Origin: an uncultured Actinomycetes bacterium
GTDB taxonomy: Bacteria > Actinomycetota > Acidimicrobiia > IMCC26256 > PALSA-555
Length of the DNA: 33,399 nucleotides
Assembly (NCBI GenBank): GCA_937927875.1
Contig: CALEYV010000145.1
Span: 1 to 33,399, forward strand
Reading direction: 5' to 3'
The position numbers were made by a program, and so were the translations under genes. Below are positions 6,046-13,741 of the stretch, piece by piece. Numbering within the stretch: position 1 is the first letter of the stretch; each line of letters begins with the position of its first letter. Under the pieces are notes generated by a model that searched no databases, was not told where the DNA came from, and worked only from the letters and a program-made list of their open reading frames with translations.

Positions 6046-7757
6046 CCACCACGACCACCGAGCGCACCCGTCGCAAGGTCTACGTCGAGCGCGACGGCCT
6101 GCGGGTCCCGTTCTGCGAGGTGCCCCTCACCGGCGACGAGCCGCCGGTCCGCCTCTACGACACCAGCGGCCCCGGCTCGGACCCGGCGGTCGGGCTCCCG
6201 CCACTTCGCCGCCCGTGGATCCTCGGCCGCGGCGACGTCGAGGAGTACCAGGGGCGCGTCGTCGACCCCCGCGACGACGGGCGGGCCGCCGGCCGGCGGG
6301 GCGGCGGCTCGGAGCAGTTCGCGGGCGAGCGGCGGCCGCCGCTGCGGGCGCGCGCCGGCCGGCGCGTCACCCAGCTGCACTACGCGCGGCGCGGGGACGT
6401 CACGCCCGAGATGGCCTTCGTCGCCACGCGCGAGGGCGTCGACCCCGAGCTCGTGCGCGACGAGGTGGCGCGGGGCCGGGCGATCCTGCCCGCCAACGTC
6501 AACCATCCCGAGTCGGAGCCGATGGTCATCGGGCGTGCCTTCCTCGTGAAGGTGAACGCCAACATCGGGAACTCGGCCGTCACGTCGTCGATCGCGGAGG
6601 AGGTCGACAAGATGACGTGGGCGACCCGCTGGGGGGCCGACACGGTGATGGACCTCTCGACCGGTCGCGACATCCACACGACGCGGGAATGGATCATCCG
6701 CAACTCGCCGGTCCCGATCGGGACGGTGCCGATCTACCAGGCCCTCGAGAAGGTCGACGGCCAGGCCGCCGAGCTCTCGTGGGACGTGTACCGCGACACG
6801 ATCGTCGAGCAGTGCGAGCAGGGCGTCGACTACATGACCGTCCACGCCGGCGTCCGGCTGCGGTACGTGCCGCTCACCGCCCAGCGGCTGACCGGCATCG
6901 TGAGCCGGGGCGGATCGATCCTCGCCGCGTGGTGCCTGGCCCACCACCAGGAGAACTTCCTCTACACCCACTTCGACGAGCTCTGCGAGATCTTCGCCGC
7001 CTACGACGTCGCCTTCTCGCTCGGTGACGGGCTCCGGCCGGGCTCCATCGCCGACGCCAACGACGCGGCCCAGTTCGCCGAGCTGCAGACGCTCGGTGAG
7101 CTCACGGAGCGGGCCTGGCGGCAGGACGTGCAGGTCATGATCGAGGGGCCCGGGCACGTCCCGATGGACAAGATCAAGGAGAACGTCGACCGCGAGGCCG
7201 AGGTCTGCCACGAGGCGCCCTTCTACACACTCGGGCCGCTGACGACCGACATCGCGCCGGCGTACGACCACATCACGTCGGCCATCGGCGCCGCGATGAT
7301 CGCCATGCACGGCACCGCGATGCTCTGCTACGTGACCCCGAAGGAGCACCTCGGGCTGCCCGACCGGGACGACGTCAAGGACGGCGTGATCGCCTACAAG
7401 ATCGCCGCCCACGCCGCCGACCTGGCGAAGGGCCATCCCACCGCGCAGGCGTGGGACGACGCGCTGTCGAAGGCCCGCTTCGAGTTCCGCTGGCAGGACC
7501 AGTTCGACCTCGCGCTCGACCCCGACTCGGCGCGGGCGTTCCACGACGAGACGCTGCCGGCCGAGCCGGCCAAGACCGCCCACTTCTGCTCCATGTGCGG
7601 GCCGAAGTTCTGCGCCATGCAGATCACCCAAGACGTACGGGCCTACGCCGCCGAGCACGGGGTTGGCGACTGGGAGGCCATCGAGCTGGGCTTGCAGGAG
7701 AAGGCGGACGAGTTCGTCTCGTCGGGCGCCGAGGTCTACCGGCCGCCGGGCGGCTGA
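6042..7757 (+). CDS. thiC: Phosphomethylpyrimidine synthase ThiC
   Basis: ThiC is the non-canonical radical SAM enzyme that rearranges aminoimidazole ribotide to HMP phosphate. The 571-residue protein shows QLHYARRGDVTPEMAFVA, LPANVNHPESEPM, VNANIGNSAVTSSI, SLGDGLRPG, EGPGHVPMD and the C-terminal [4Fe-4S] motif CSMCGPKFC (C516, C519, C524), the C-x2-C-x4-C of this family. A Gly/Arg-rich stretch near residues 80-110 (RAAGRRGGGSEQF) looks like a lineage insert before the catalytic core. It is coupled by ATGA to thiD and by TGATG to the DUF971 gene. Oxygen-sensitive cluster maturation must be supplied by other proteins. Confidence 0.97.
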   Translation: MTTTTTERTRRKVYVERDGLRVPFCEVPLTGDEPPVRLYDTSGPGSDPAVGLPPLRRPWILGRGDVEEYQGRVVDPRDDGRAAGRRGGGSEQFAGERRPPLRARAGRRVTQLHYARRGDVTPEMAFVATREGVDPELVRDEVARGRAILPANVNHPESEPMVIGRAFLVKVNANIGNSAVTSSIAEEVDKMTWATRWGADTVMDLSTGRDIHTTREWIIRNSPVPIGTVPIYQALEKVDGQAAELSWDVYRDTIVEQCEQGVDYMTVHAGVRLRYVPLTAQRLTGIVSRGGSILAAWCLAHHQENFLYTHFDELCEIFAAYDVAFSLGDGLRPGSIADANDAAQFAELQTLGELTERAWRQDVQVMIEGPGHVPMDKIKENVDREAEVCHEAPFYTLGPLTTDIAPAYDHITSAIGAAMIAMHGTAMLCYVTPKEHLGLPDRDDVKDGVIAYKIAAHAADLAKGHPTAQAWDDALSKARFEFRWQDQFDLALDPDSARAFHDETLPAEPAKTAHFCSMCGPKFCAMQITQDVRAYAAEHGVGDWEAIELGLQEKADEFVSSGAEVYRPPGG

Positions 7758-8065
7758 TGGCTGACTCGGCGAGCGATGGCGCGCCGCCCCGGTCGGTCGA
7801 CGTCGACCGGGCGGCGGGCGTCACGCTCGAGTGGGAGGAAGGCGAGACGACCCGGCTCGACCTCGAGCCGCTGCGTCAGCGCTGCCCGTGCGCGGAGTGC
7901 CGGACCCGTCGCGAGGGCGGCCGGGAGGTCTGGCCGTTGCCGTCGTCGCCGCGGCCGCTGCGCATCGTCGACGCCGAGATGGTCGGTGGCTGGGGGCTCG
8001 GCATCACCTGGAACGACGGGCACCGCACCGGGATCTACAGCTGGGAGCTCTTGCGACGGCTCTGA
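7757..8065 (+). CDS. DUF971 (GBBH-like N-terminal domain) protein coupled to thiC
   Basis: This is a 102-residue stand-alone DUF971 domain. Visible family features are VTLEWEEGETTRLDLEPLR, the RCPCAECRTRR cysteine motif (C-x-C-x2-C), and the C-terminal GWGLGITWNDGHRTGIYSWELLR. DUF971 occurs alone, in gamma-butyrobetaine hydroxylase-like proteins, and fused to ApbC/Mrp Fe-S scaffold ATPases. The ATG overlaps the thiC stop (TGATG), making it the last gene of the thi operon under the TPP riboswitch. An Fe-S related role in maturing or protecting ThiC is a reasonable inference, since apbC mutants of Salmonella are known to be limited at ThiC. No enzymatic function is demonstrated for the family in this context. 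Confidence 0.85.
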   Translation: MADSASDGAPPRSVDVDRAAGVTLEWEEGETTRLDLEPLRQRCPCAECRTRREGGREVWPLPSSPRPLRIVDAEMVGGWGLGITWNDGHRTGIYSWELLRRL

Positions 8066-8109
8066 GCGGCGCGCCATCGGACCGGCCCAGGCTCGTCGCG
8101 CACAAGAAA

Positions 8110-8177
8110 CGGAGCCCCGAGGAAGTTCCGCTCGGCGGCTCCGGGTGGAACCACCTCGCTTGCCCCCTCGGGACTCC
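8110..8177 (+). ncRNA. Candidate structured RNA with alternative pairings
   Basis: GGAGCCCCGAGG (8111-8122) pairs with CCTCGGGACTCC (8166-8177) in 11 of 12 positions. Inside it GTTCC 8125-8129 pairs with GGAAC 8147-8151. An alternative fold pairs CGGAGCC (8110-8116) perfectly with GGCTCCG (8137-8143), using bases of the outer stem, so the two folds exclude each other. The element begins 45 nt after the last thi-operon stop and has no U-tract, so it is not a standard terminator. It could be the operon's 3' structure or a leader of the lost glycine-rich gene. No Rfam family is recognised. Confidence 0.35.
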
Positions 8178-8306
8178 ACGGCGACGGTAAGCCCACTCCC
8201 GCGGGTCGTCAAGAGCGAGTTTGCAGCCGTCGCGGCAGCTGGCGGGCGGCCGGAACGCCGACGCACGTCCGAGACCTCCCGTCGACGCGGTGGGAGGACC
8301 CCTCCC

Positions 8307-8702
8307 AATGTCGGAGGCCCGAGCGTCGAGTCGGGCGGCGGCGCGGGCGGCACCGGGGGTGCCGGCGGCGCCAACGCCAACAGCTCCGTGAGCGGCGGCA
8401 CGAACGGCGGCGCTAGTGGCGGCGGCGGCACGACGCTCCCCCACACCTTCGCAGCCGGTGGCGGTGGTGGCGGCGGCGCGGTCGGCGGCAGCGGAGGTGG
8501 CAGCCATGGCAACACGGGCTCTGGCGGTGGGTTTACCGGCGGTGGCGGCGGCGGCGCCGGGTCGAGCTTTGTCGCCGCGGGCGCAACGAACATGAGTTTC
8601 GGCACCGGAAACACGGGCGACGGCTCCGTCGTGCTGCGCTGGGACCCCGCGGCCGGGCCGTGCGTCGTCCCGATCGTCGTCGCCCCACGGTTCACCGGGT
8701 GA
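8307..8702 (+). pseudogene. C-terminal remnant of a glycine-rich secreted/surface protein
   Basis: The frame encodes about 130 residues dominated by Gly, Ser, Ala, Asn and Thr (GGAGGTGGAGGANANSS, GGGGGGGAVGGSGGGS). It finishes with GAGSSFVAAGATNMSFGTG and NTGDGSVVLRW, a pattern typical of the C-terminus of large Gly-rich extracellular proteins (GSSFV..ATN..F.TG.N.GDG.V.I.W). The frame is open upstream but there becomes Arg/Pro-rich shadow of the preceding gene, with no signal peptide and no credible start; GTG 8145 is the nearest candidate and lacks a signal sequence. It is most likely the broken 3' end of a former surface-protein gene. Confidence 0.5.
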
Positions 8703-8893
8703 TGTGGAACGGCCTGTCAAGGGCTGGTTGATCTCGGTTTTGGGGCGCGTGGGCAGAGCGCGTGGGGGTGTCGTGCTCGTCCGTTGTTAGCGGATCGGTT
8801 CTTGGTGTTGACGTTGCTGCGGACCGGAGCCGGGCGTTCCATGTTGACGAGGTCCAAACCTCAACGTCACCGGTTGCGTCGAGGACTGCCTCC

Positions 8894-8995
8894 GGCATCG
8901 TGGTCCGTGCCGCACAGCCCGCAGGCCTCGACCCGCAGCCACGCCTCGCCGGGCTGGAGGTCGGCGAGCGGGAGGTCGCGCGGCTCCAGCCGGGC
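8894..8995 (-). pseudogene. Fragment of a zinc-type alcohol dehydrogenase N-terminus
   Basis: On the minus strand 34 codons read ARLEPRDLPLADLQPGE followed by AWLRVEACGLCGTDHDA. This is the characteristic N-terminal GroES-like start of MDR alcohol dehydrogenases: LRDVPxPxPGPGEVLVRVxACGVCGTD, with the catalytic-zinc Cys in GLCGTD. After GTDHDA the similarity ends and a stop follows after a few codons. Upstream, a plausible N-terminal run (VLTEPR) lies in another frame, which suggests a frameshift. The rest of the enzyme (about 300 residues) is absent, so this is a gene fragment. Confidence 0.6.
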
Positions 8996-9056
8996 GGGGC
9001 TCGGTGAGCACCGGCGCGGCCGCTGACGCCACGGCAGCGGCCCTGCGAGGCCCGCA

Positions 9057-10556
9057 CTACGAACGCTGGGCGGGGAGACGCTGGTGCAGCGGCGGCTCGG
9101 CCGTGATGTTGGCGCACTCCTTCTTCACCCGGCTGGCGTCGAGCCCCGCCACCGGCAGCGCCGGCACCTTCAGCCGCGGCGGCTGGTCGAGGCGCAGGGT
9201 GCTGGTCAGGTCCGAGGTGGTCGCCCGCCGCCACGCCGAGAGGTTCGGCACCTCCACGCCGAACCGGGTCTCGAGGAAGCGCAGCAACGACGTGTGGTCG
9301 GCAACATCGGAGTTGATGAGCCCACCCCGGCTGAACGGCGAGACGACGAGCATCGGGACGCGGAAGCCGAGGCCGATGGGTCCGAGGACGCCGCCGGTGA
9401 ACGCAGCACCCGGGTTCACGGCGATGTACTCGTCCGGCGTCCCCGGCGGCGCGGTCGGTGGCGCCACGTGGTCGAAGAAGCCCCCGTTCTCGTCGTAGGT
9501 CACGAAGAGAACCGTCTTCGCCCACAGCTTCGGGTTGCGCAGCAGGGTCTGGACGACGTGGCCGGTCACCCGGGCGCCCACGTTCGACGCGGCCGGCGGG
9601 TGCTCGTCCTGGCCGGGTGGTGCGAACACCCAGCTCACCGACGGCAGCGTCCCCGCTTCGACGTCGGCGACGAAGTCGTGCGGGTAGCTCGGCAGGAAGG
9701 CGTTGCGGTACAGCGCGGTGCTCGGATCCGCGAACTGGCGGAACCAGATGAGGTAGTTGTTCGTCATCCCGGTGTCGGCGAGGCTGCCCGGCGCCTGGTA
9801 CGCCTTCCACGAGATGCCCTGGGCCTGGAGACGCTCCGGCATCGTGGTCCAGGTGTACCGGGCCGCGTTCGTGGCGACCTTCGACGGCGGGGTGGCCTTG
9901 ACGTTCTCTGCGTTCCTGAACACCGGACCGCCGGCCTGCCCGCCGGGGTCGATCGTTCCCGAGATCGAGTAGAGCCGGTTCGGGTCGCTCTCCGAGAGGA
10001 CGGAGCAGAAGTAGTGATCGCAGAGGGTGAAGGCGTCGGCCAGCGCGTAATAGAGGGGGAGGTCGGCGCGCGTGTAGTACCCCATGCTGGTCGGTGCCAC
10101 GAGCCGCCCGTCGAACTGGTTGTGCGCCGACATCCAACGGTCCATCGCACCCTGGTTCCACGAGACGTGCTGCGGGTACCAGGCGTGCGTCGGGTCGTAG
10201 GTGCACGCGGCGTTCATGGTGGCGGTGTCGAGGTGCCATGGCAGCAGCTGGCCGATCGGCGTTCCGGTGGTGCGAGTCCCGTCGCGCTGGGCGAAGACGC
10301 CCGCATCGCCGGCCGGATGGTCGTCGAAGCCGCGCCCCCGGTGGTAGGCGCCGAAGTAGTGGTCGAACGACCGGTTCTCCTGCATGAGGATCACGACGTG
10401 CTCGATCTGGCGCAGCGCCGCCGGCGTCGGGGCGGCCGGTCGGCCGAGCGGCTCGGGAAGCCGGGGCACGGCTCGCGCCAAGCGGGGCCAGGTTCGGAGC
10501 GCGACGCCGGCGCCGAGCACCGCCGCGCCGCGCAGGAAGTCCCGACGGTCGATCAC
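9057..10556 (-). CDS. Tat-exported phospholipase C / acid phosphatase family phosphoesterase
   Basis: This is a 499-residue member of the phosphoesterase family that includes bacterial phospholipase C (Plc) and AcpA-type acid phosphatases, which cleave phosphodiesters or phosphomonoesters outside the membrane. It starts with a twin-arginine signal (RRDFLRG plus a hydrophobic stretch, residues 4-22). The N-terminal catalytic motif is HVVILMQENRSFDHYFG (residues 53-69), where Glu-Asn bind metal and Ser/Thr acts as nucleophile in the family. Further motifs are SESDPNRL, FVTYDENGGFFDHVAPP and GFRVPMLVVSPFSRGG. GTG 10556 is chosen because GGGAG lies 8 nt upstream and the Tat signal begins here. 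Length matches the family. Exact substrate cannot be told from sequence. Confidence 0.92.
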   Translation of the reverse strand: MIDRRDFLRGAAVLGAGVALRTWPRLARAVPRLPEPLGRPAAPTPAALRQIEHVVILMQENRSFDHYFGAYHRGRGFDDHPAGDAGVFAQRDGTRTTGTPIGQLLPWHLDTATMNAACTYDPTHAWYPQHVSWNQGAMDRWMSAHNQFDGRLVAPTSMGYYTRADLPLYYALADAFTLCDHYFCSVLSESDPNRLYSISGTIDPGGQAGGPVFRNAENVKATPPSKVATNAARYTWTTMPERLQAQGISWKAYQAPGSLADTGMTNNYLIWFRQFADPSTALYRNAFLPSYPHDFVADVEAGTLPSVSWVFAPPGQDEHPPAASNVGARVTGHVVQTLLRNPKLWAKTVLFVTYDENGGFFDHVAPPTAPPGTPDEYIAVNPGAAFTGGVLGPIGLGFRVPMLVVSPFSRGGLINSDVADHTSLLRFLETRFGVEVPNLSAWRRATTSDLTSTLRLDQPPRLKVPALPVAGLDASRVKKECANITAEPPLHQRLPAQRS

Positions 10557-10632
10557 CGCGCGCGCTCCCACGCGCTCGCTCGTTCCCCCACGGCTGCGCT
10601 CCCCCGATGCCGTCGACGCGGACGTCGCCGCT

Positions 10633-10702
10633 CGTCTCCGGTGGCCAGAGCGTACGAGATCGGGCGCGACCCGGCCCGGCCACCACACGCACACCGGAGA
10701 CG
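10633..10702. repeat. Perfect 11-bp inverted repeat in a divergent promoter region
   Basis: CGTCTCCGGTG (10633-10643) and CACCGGAGACG (10692-10702) are exact reverse complements 48 nt apart. The left arm also extends into GGTGGCC (10640-10646), which pairs with GGCCACC (10678-10684). A minus-strand TACGCT box (10654-10649) lies between the arms, and a plus-strand TAGCCT (10721-10726) lies just after. The position between the divergent phospholipase and LLM genes suggests an operator or looping site. No regulator is identified. Confidence 0.4.
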
Positions 10703-10757
10703 CGCCGCCGGGCGGCGGCGTAGCCTCCGCCGCGGGCGACGGAACGGGAGCGACACG

Positions 10758-11660
10758 ATGCGGATCGGGATCTTCGGTGGGATGACGGCGAACGGCCCGA
10801 TCGACAGCATCGTCGAGGAGGGCCGGGCCGCCGCCGAGGACGGGTTCGCGACGTTCTGGCTGCCCCAGATCTTCGGGGTCGACGCGCTGATCGCGTTGTC
10901 GGTCGTCGGGCGGGAGGTTCCCCAGATCGAGCTCGGCACCGCCGTCATCCCCACCTACCCGCGCCACCCGGCCGTGCTCGCTCAGCAGGCGCTCACGACC
11001 CAGGCCGCGGTCGGGGGCCGGCTGGCGCTCGGCATCGGCCTCTCCCACCAGCTCGTCATCGAGGGGATGTTCGGCTACTCGTTCGAGAAGCCGCTGCGGC
11101 ACATGCGCGAGTACCTCGAGGTCCTCGTGCCCCTCGTGCGCGGCGAGCCGGCGTCCTTCGACGGCGAGACCGTCCACGCCCACATCACGGTCGACGTGCA
11201 GGGCGCGGCACCGTGTCCGGTCCTGGTCGCGGCGCTGGGGCCCAAGATGCTCGAGCTGGCGGGCCGGGTCGCCGACGGGACCCTGACCTGGATGACCGGG
11301 CCGGGGACGTGCGCGGCGCACATCGTCCCGACGATCACGAAGGCGGCCGAGCAGGCCGGCAGGCCGGCGCCCCGCGTGGGCGTCGGCCTGCCGGTGTGCG
11401 TCACGGCCGACGTCGCGGCGGCGAAGGAGCGCGCCGCCCGAACCTTCGAGATCTACGGCCGGCTGCCCTCGTACCGCGCCATGCTCGACCGGGAGGGCGC
11501 CGAGGGACCGGCCGACGTCGCGGTCGTGGGGGACGAGGAGCACGTGCGGGGCCGGGTCGAGCACCTGGCCGAGATCGGCGCGACCGACTTCGTGGCCAAC
11601 GTCTTCGGGTCCTCCGAGGAGCGCCGCCGCACCCGGGAGCTGCTCCGAAACCTGCTCTGA
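10758..11660 (+). CDS. LLM-class (luciferase-like) F420-dependent oxidoreductase
   Basis: This 300-residue protein belongs to the luciferase-like TIM-barrel family. It begins MRIGIFGG, with ADGFATFWLPQIFGVDAL-type substrate-side segments, ELGTAVIPTYPRHPAVLAQQALTTQ, GRLALGIGLSHQ, HMREYLEVL, and VLVAALGPKMLELAGRVADGTLTWM, the classic cofactor-binding block. Actinobacterial relatives of this pattern use coenzyme F420 rather than FMN; that preference is inferred from family membership. ATG 10758 has GGGAG 7 nt upstream. The substrate is unknown. It is divergent from the phospholipase gene, with which it shares the inverted-repeat region. Confidence 0.9.
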   Translation: MRIGIFGGMTANGPIDSIVEEGRAAAEDGFATFWLPQIFGVDALIALSVVGREVPQIELGTAVIPTYPRHPAVLAQQALTTQAAVGGRLALGIGLSHQLVIEGMFGYSFEKPLRHMREYLEVLVPLVRGEPASFDGETVHAHITVDVQGAAPCPVLVAALGPKMLELAGRVADGTLTWMTGPGTCAAHIVPTITKAAEQAGRPAPRVGVGLPVCVTADVAAAKERAARTFEIYGRLPSYRAMLDREGAEGPADVAVVGDEEHVRGRVEHLAEIGATDFVANVFGSSEERRRTRELLRNLL

Positions 11661-11780
11661 CCCGCCCCGGGCCCGGCCCGAGGGCGGCCAGGCCCGAGCC
11701 AGGCTGAGGTCCGGCTCAGGGGACGCTCACCGACGGCTTTCGGCGGCGTAACAAGGCGTTGACGAACCCGGCGTGGACTC

Positions 11781-12848
11781 ATGGCCATGGCGACCGTCAC
11801 CACCCGCCCCTCGAGCCGGCAGCGCCTGCTGCGGTGGGCCATCGGGCTGGCCCTGGTGGGCCTCGTCGGGTACGTGGCGGTGTCGCTGGTCGACGGGTTC
11901 AGCGAGGGCGCCCAGGCGCTCCTCACCGCCAAGCCGACCTGGCTCCTCGCCGCCCTCGCCGTCGAGGCGATCGCCTACCTGCTCCTCGCCGCCCAGCTCC
12001 GGCGCCTGGTCGGGCCCGAGGTCCGGCTCGGCCGCCGGTCCTCGATCCGGCTGGCCATGATCCTGTGCGGCTTCGGGTGCATCACCCCGGCGTCACCGGC
12101 CGAAGGGATGCTCATCACCGGCACCGACCTGCATCGGCGGGGCCTGCCGGTGCGCCGGGTGACGGTCACGCTCGGGATCGCCGAGTTCGTCAGCGCGCTC
12201 GCGATCGTCGCCGTCGCGGCGGTGAACGTCCTCGTCGCGGCGTCGCTCTCCGATCTCCCGAGCGGCGGCAGCCTCCCCCTCATCGCCGCCGCGCTGCTGG
12301 CCCTGGTCGGCGTCGGCGCGGCATCGCTGTTCGCCCGCCGTCCCGGCACCGCGGCGTGGCTGGCCGGCGTGCTCGGCGCGCTGTGCTTCTGGCGGCCCCG
12401 CCCGCCGCTCGAGGAGCGCCGGGCCGCCGGCGCGGCCTGGCACGCCGAGGCCACCGAGGTGCTCGGCCCGGCCCGCAACCGGGCCCGGCTGCTCGGGCTC
12501 GCCGCCGCCGCGTGGCTCGCCGACGTGGTCTGCTGCTACCTCGCCCTGGCCGCGGTCGGGGTCGTCCTCCCGCTCGACGTGGTGTTCCTCGCCTACACGG
12601 TCGGCGTGCTCGCCACGCTCGTCCCGCTCCTGCCGGCGGGCCTCGGACTGGTCGAGACGGCGGTGCCGCTGGTGCTGCACGGCTTCGGCGCCCCGCTGAC
12701 GGCTGCCATCGGGGGCGTGCTCGTCTACCGCTGCGTCAGCACGCTGCTGCCCGCCGCCGTCGGGCTGGCCTGCATCCCGGGCCTCGCCCGGGCCCGGCCC
12801 ACCGCGCCGTCCTCGCCGCTCGTCCTGGCGCCGACCGCGGCCGGCTGA
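11781..12848 (+). CDS. LPG-synthase-TM / flippase-like integral membrane protein
   Basis: This 355-residue polytopic protein has about eight hydrophobic helices. Its pattern is that of the lysylphosphatidylglycerol synthase transmembrane / UPF0104 (AglD-like) family: LLAALAVEAIAYLLLAAQLRRLVG near the N-terminus, CGFGCITPASPAEG in the middle (family-type TPGGxGE-like turn) and LVPLLPAGLGLVETAVPLVLHGFG late. Members are lipid flippases or the membrane half of aminoacyl-lipid synthases; the soluble aminoacyl-transferase half is absent. The start could be ATG 11781 or 11787. It ends convergently, 9 bp from the T4SS-like cluster. Confidence 0.8.
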   Translation: MAMATVTTRPSSRQRLLRWAIGLALVGLVGYVAVSLVDGFSEGAQALLTAKPTWLLAALAVEAIAYLLLAAQLRRLVGPEVRLGRRSSIRLAMILCGFGCITPASPAEGMLITGTDLHRRGLPVRRVTVTLGIAEFVSALAIVAVAAVNVLVAASLSDLPSGGSLPLIAAALLALVGVGAASLFARRPGTAAWLAGVLGALCFWRPRPPLEERRAAGAAWHAEATEVLGPARNRARLLGLAAAAWLADVVCCYLALAAVGVVLPLDVVFLAYTVGVLATLVPLLPAGLGLVETAVPLVLHGFGAPLTAAIGGVLVYRCVSTLLPAAVGLACIPGLARARPTAPSSPLVLAPTAAG

Positions 12849-12857
12849 CGTCTTCGC

Positions 12858-13328
12858 TCAGCGGGTGGAGGACGCCGGCCGCAGGTCGTCGCGCGAGTGC
12901 CCGTCGCGGGCGGGCGCCCCCGGGCCGGCCGCGTCCTCGTCGCGCCGCTCCGGGGGCTGCTCCGCCGGCGACTCCGAATGCTGGCTCCGCCAGACGACGT
13001 AGGCGGCGGCGCCACCGAGGCCGACCAGCACCACCGCGCCGGTGGCGCGGCGCCGTCGGGCCCGTCGCCGCCGGTCCCGCGGGGTGTCGATGCCCAGCCG
13101 CTTGGCGCGCTGCTCCAGCTTCCGCTCGAGCCGCTTCGCGCGCGCCGCGAAGTTCCGCTCCAGCGCCTGCACCTCCTCGAGGTAGCGGCGCTTCGGGAGC
13201 CGGGCGGCGAGGTCACGGGCCCGGTCGATCGAGCCCGGAACGACCTTCTCGAGCGCGAGGTCCTTCGCGCCGTGGAGCAGCCGCTTTCCCTGCTCCCCTA
13301 CCTCCACCGTCTGCGCCGCGAGGTCCAT
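12858..13328 (-). CDS. Coiled-coil, single-span membrane protein at the end of the T4SS-like cluster
   Basis: This 156-residue protein is not recognised. A basic and acidic amphipathic segment (residues 45-79, with KRRYLEEVQALERNF and repeated AKRLERKLEQRAKRLG) should form a coiled coil. A strongly basic RRRRARRRR run precedes one transmembrane helix (residues 96-113). The Pro/Glu/Asp-rich C-terminus is disordered. The positive-inside rule places the coiled coil in the cytoplasm. It lies downstream of the T4SS-like genes on the same strand, but about 90 nt after the preceding gene, so co-transcription is possible and function unknown. GGGAG sits very close (1 nt) to ATG 13328. Confidence 0.65.
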   Translation of the reverse strand: MDLAAQTVEVGEQGKRLLHGAKDLALEKVVPGSIDRARDLAARLPKRRYLEEVQALERNFAARAKRLERKLEQRAKRLGIDTPRDRRRRARRRRATGAVVLVGLGGAAAYVVWRSQHSESPAEQPPERRDEDAAGPGAPARDGHSRDDLRPASSTR

Positions 13329-13414
13329 GCTCCCGTTCCTTCGGTTGGCCGCCGAAAGCGCGTACCCGGGGCCACGGTCGCCGAAACGCCGTGGTGGCAG
13401 GCGGCGCGGCGGTC

Positions 13415-13741
13415 TCAGCGACCGACCGCGCGTGCCAGCTGCGCCTTCGTCATCCGCGAGCGGCCCGCGATCTTCTTGCGCTTCGCCTCCTGGTACAGCT
13501 GGTCCCGGGTCCGTCCCCCGGGGCCCCGGTGGGACCGCAGGCCGCCTCGCCGCTCGGACGAGATGTCGCGGGTGGAGGTGCGGCTGGCCTGCCGGGCCTC
13601 GCCGGCCCGGGCTCGGTCCTTGTTGACGGTCCGGGCCGCGATCTCCTCGGCGAGCGACTCGCTCCGGCCGTGCTGCTCGAGGCCCTCCTTGATGTGCTCG
13701 TACTGCCGTTCGCGCTTGGCGTTCCAGGCTCGTTGGGGCAT
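13415..13741 (-). CDS. KREPA-like 'plasmid stabilization' family protein
   Basis: This is a 108-residue basic, hydrophilic protein. It has the conserved form seen in many actinobacterial proteins annotated as plasmid stabilization protein: MPQRAWNAKRERQYEHIKEG, AEEIAARTVNKDRAR, then ISSERRGGLRSHRGPGGRTRDQLYQEAK, and a C-terminal SRMTKAQLARAVGR that resembles a short Rho-N/SAP-type nucleic-acid-binding helix. A strong Shine-Dalgarno (GGAGGGAG) precedes ATG 13741. The family name is historical, and no toxin-antitoxin partner is next to it. A nucleic-acid-associated role is likely but unproven. Confidence 0.8.
   Translation of the reverse strand: MPQRAWNAKRERQYEHIKEGLEQHGRSESLAEEIAARTVNKDRARAGEARQASRTSTRDISSERRGGLRSHRGPGGRTRDQLYQEAKRKKIAGRSRMTKAQLARAVGR

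Larger units (their letters stand above)
8066..9056. other. About 1 kb without an intact gene between thi operon and phospholipase
   Basis: Nothing in this stretch has a complete reading frame with a credible start. It holds, in order, a foldable inverted-repeat element (8110-8177), a glycine-rich protein remnant on the plus strand (8307-8702), a relatively T-rich unassigned stretch (8703-8880) and a short alcohol-dehydrogenase fragment on the minus strand (8894-8995). The mixture of unrelated fragments suggests a site of past insertion or deletion. I see no transposase or clean terminal repeats. Confidence 0.6.

Noticed and set aside
8110..8177. T-box riboswitch (GGGTGGAACCACC resembles the T-box core)
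   Set aside because: There is no specifier stem or downstream aminoacyl-tRNA or amino-acid gene, and the core deviates from TGGNACCGCG; kept only as an unassigned structure.
8145..8702. Intact glycine-rich gene starting at GTG 8145
   Set aside because: There is no signal peptide or Shine-Dalgarno, and the first 50 codons are Arg/Pro-rich non-homologous sequence, so only the C-terminal part is called, as a remnant.
8703..8880. End of an insertion sequence (T-richer stretch beside the gene fragments)
   Set aside because: No transposase domain, terminal inverted repeats or target duplication could be identified by eye.
9057..11564. An 835-codon minus-strand frame extending the phospholipase upstream
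   Set aside because: The extension runs antisense through the LLM oxidoreductase gene, while the Tat signal and Shine-Dalgarno mark the real start at 10556.
11759..11764. TTGACG as a -35 box for the LPG-synthase-like gene
   Set aside because: The matching -10 position would fall inside the coding sequence, with no TANNNT there.
13415..13741. Toxin-antitoxin module implied by the 'plasmid stabilization' family name
   Set aside because: The protein does not resemble RelE/ParE toxins, and no partner gene overlaps or adjoins it.
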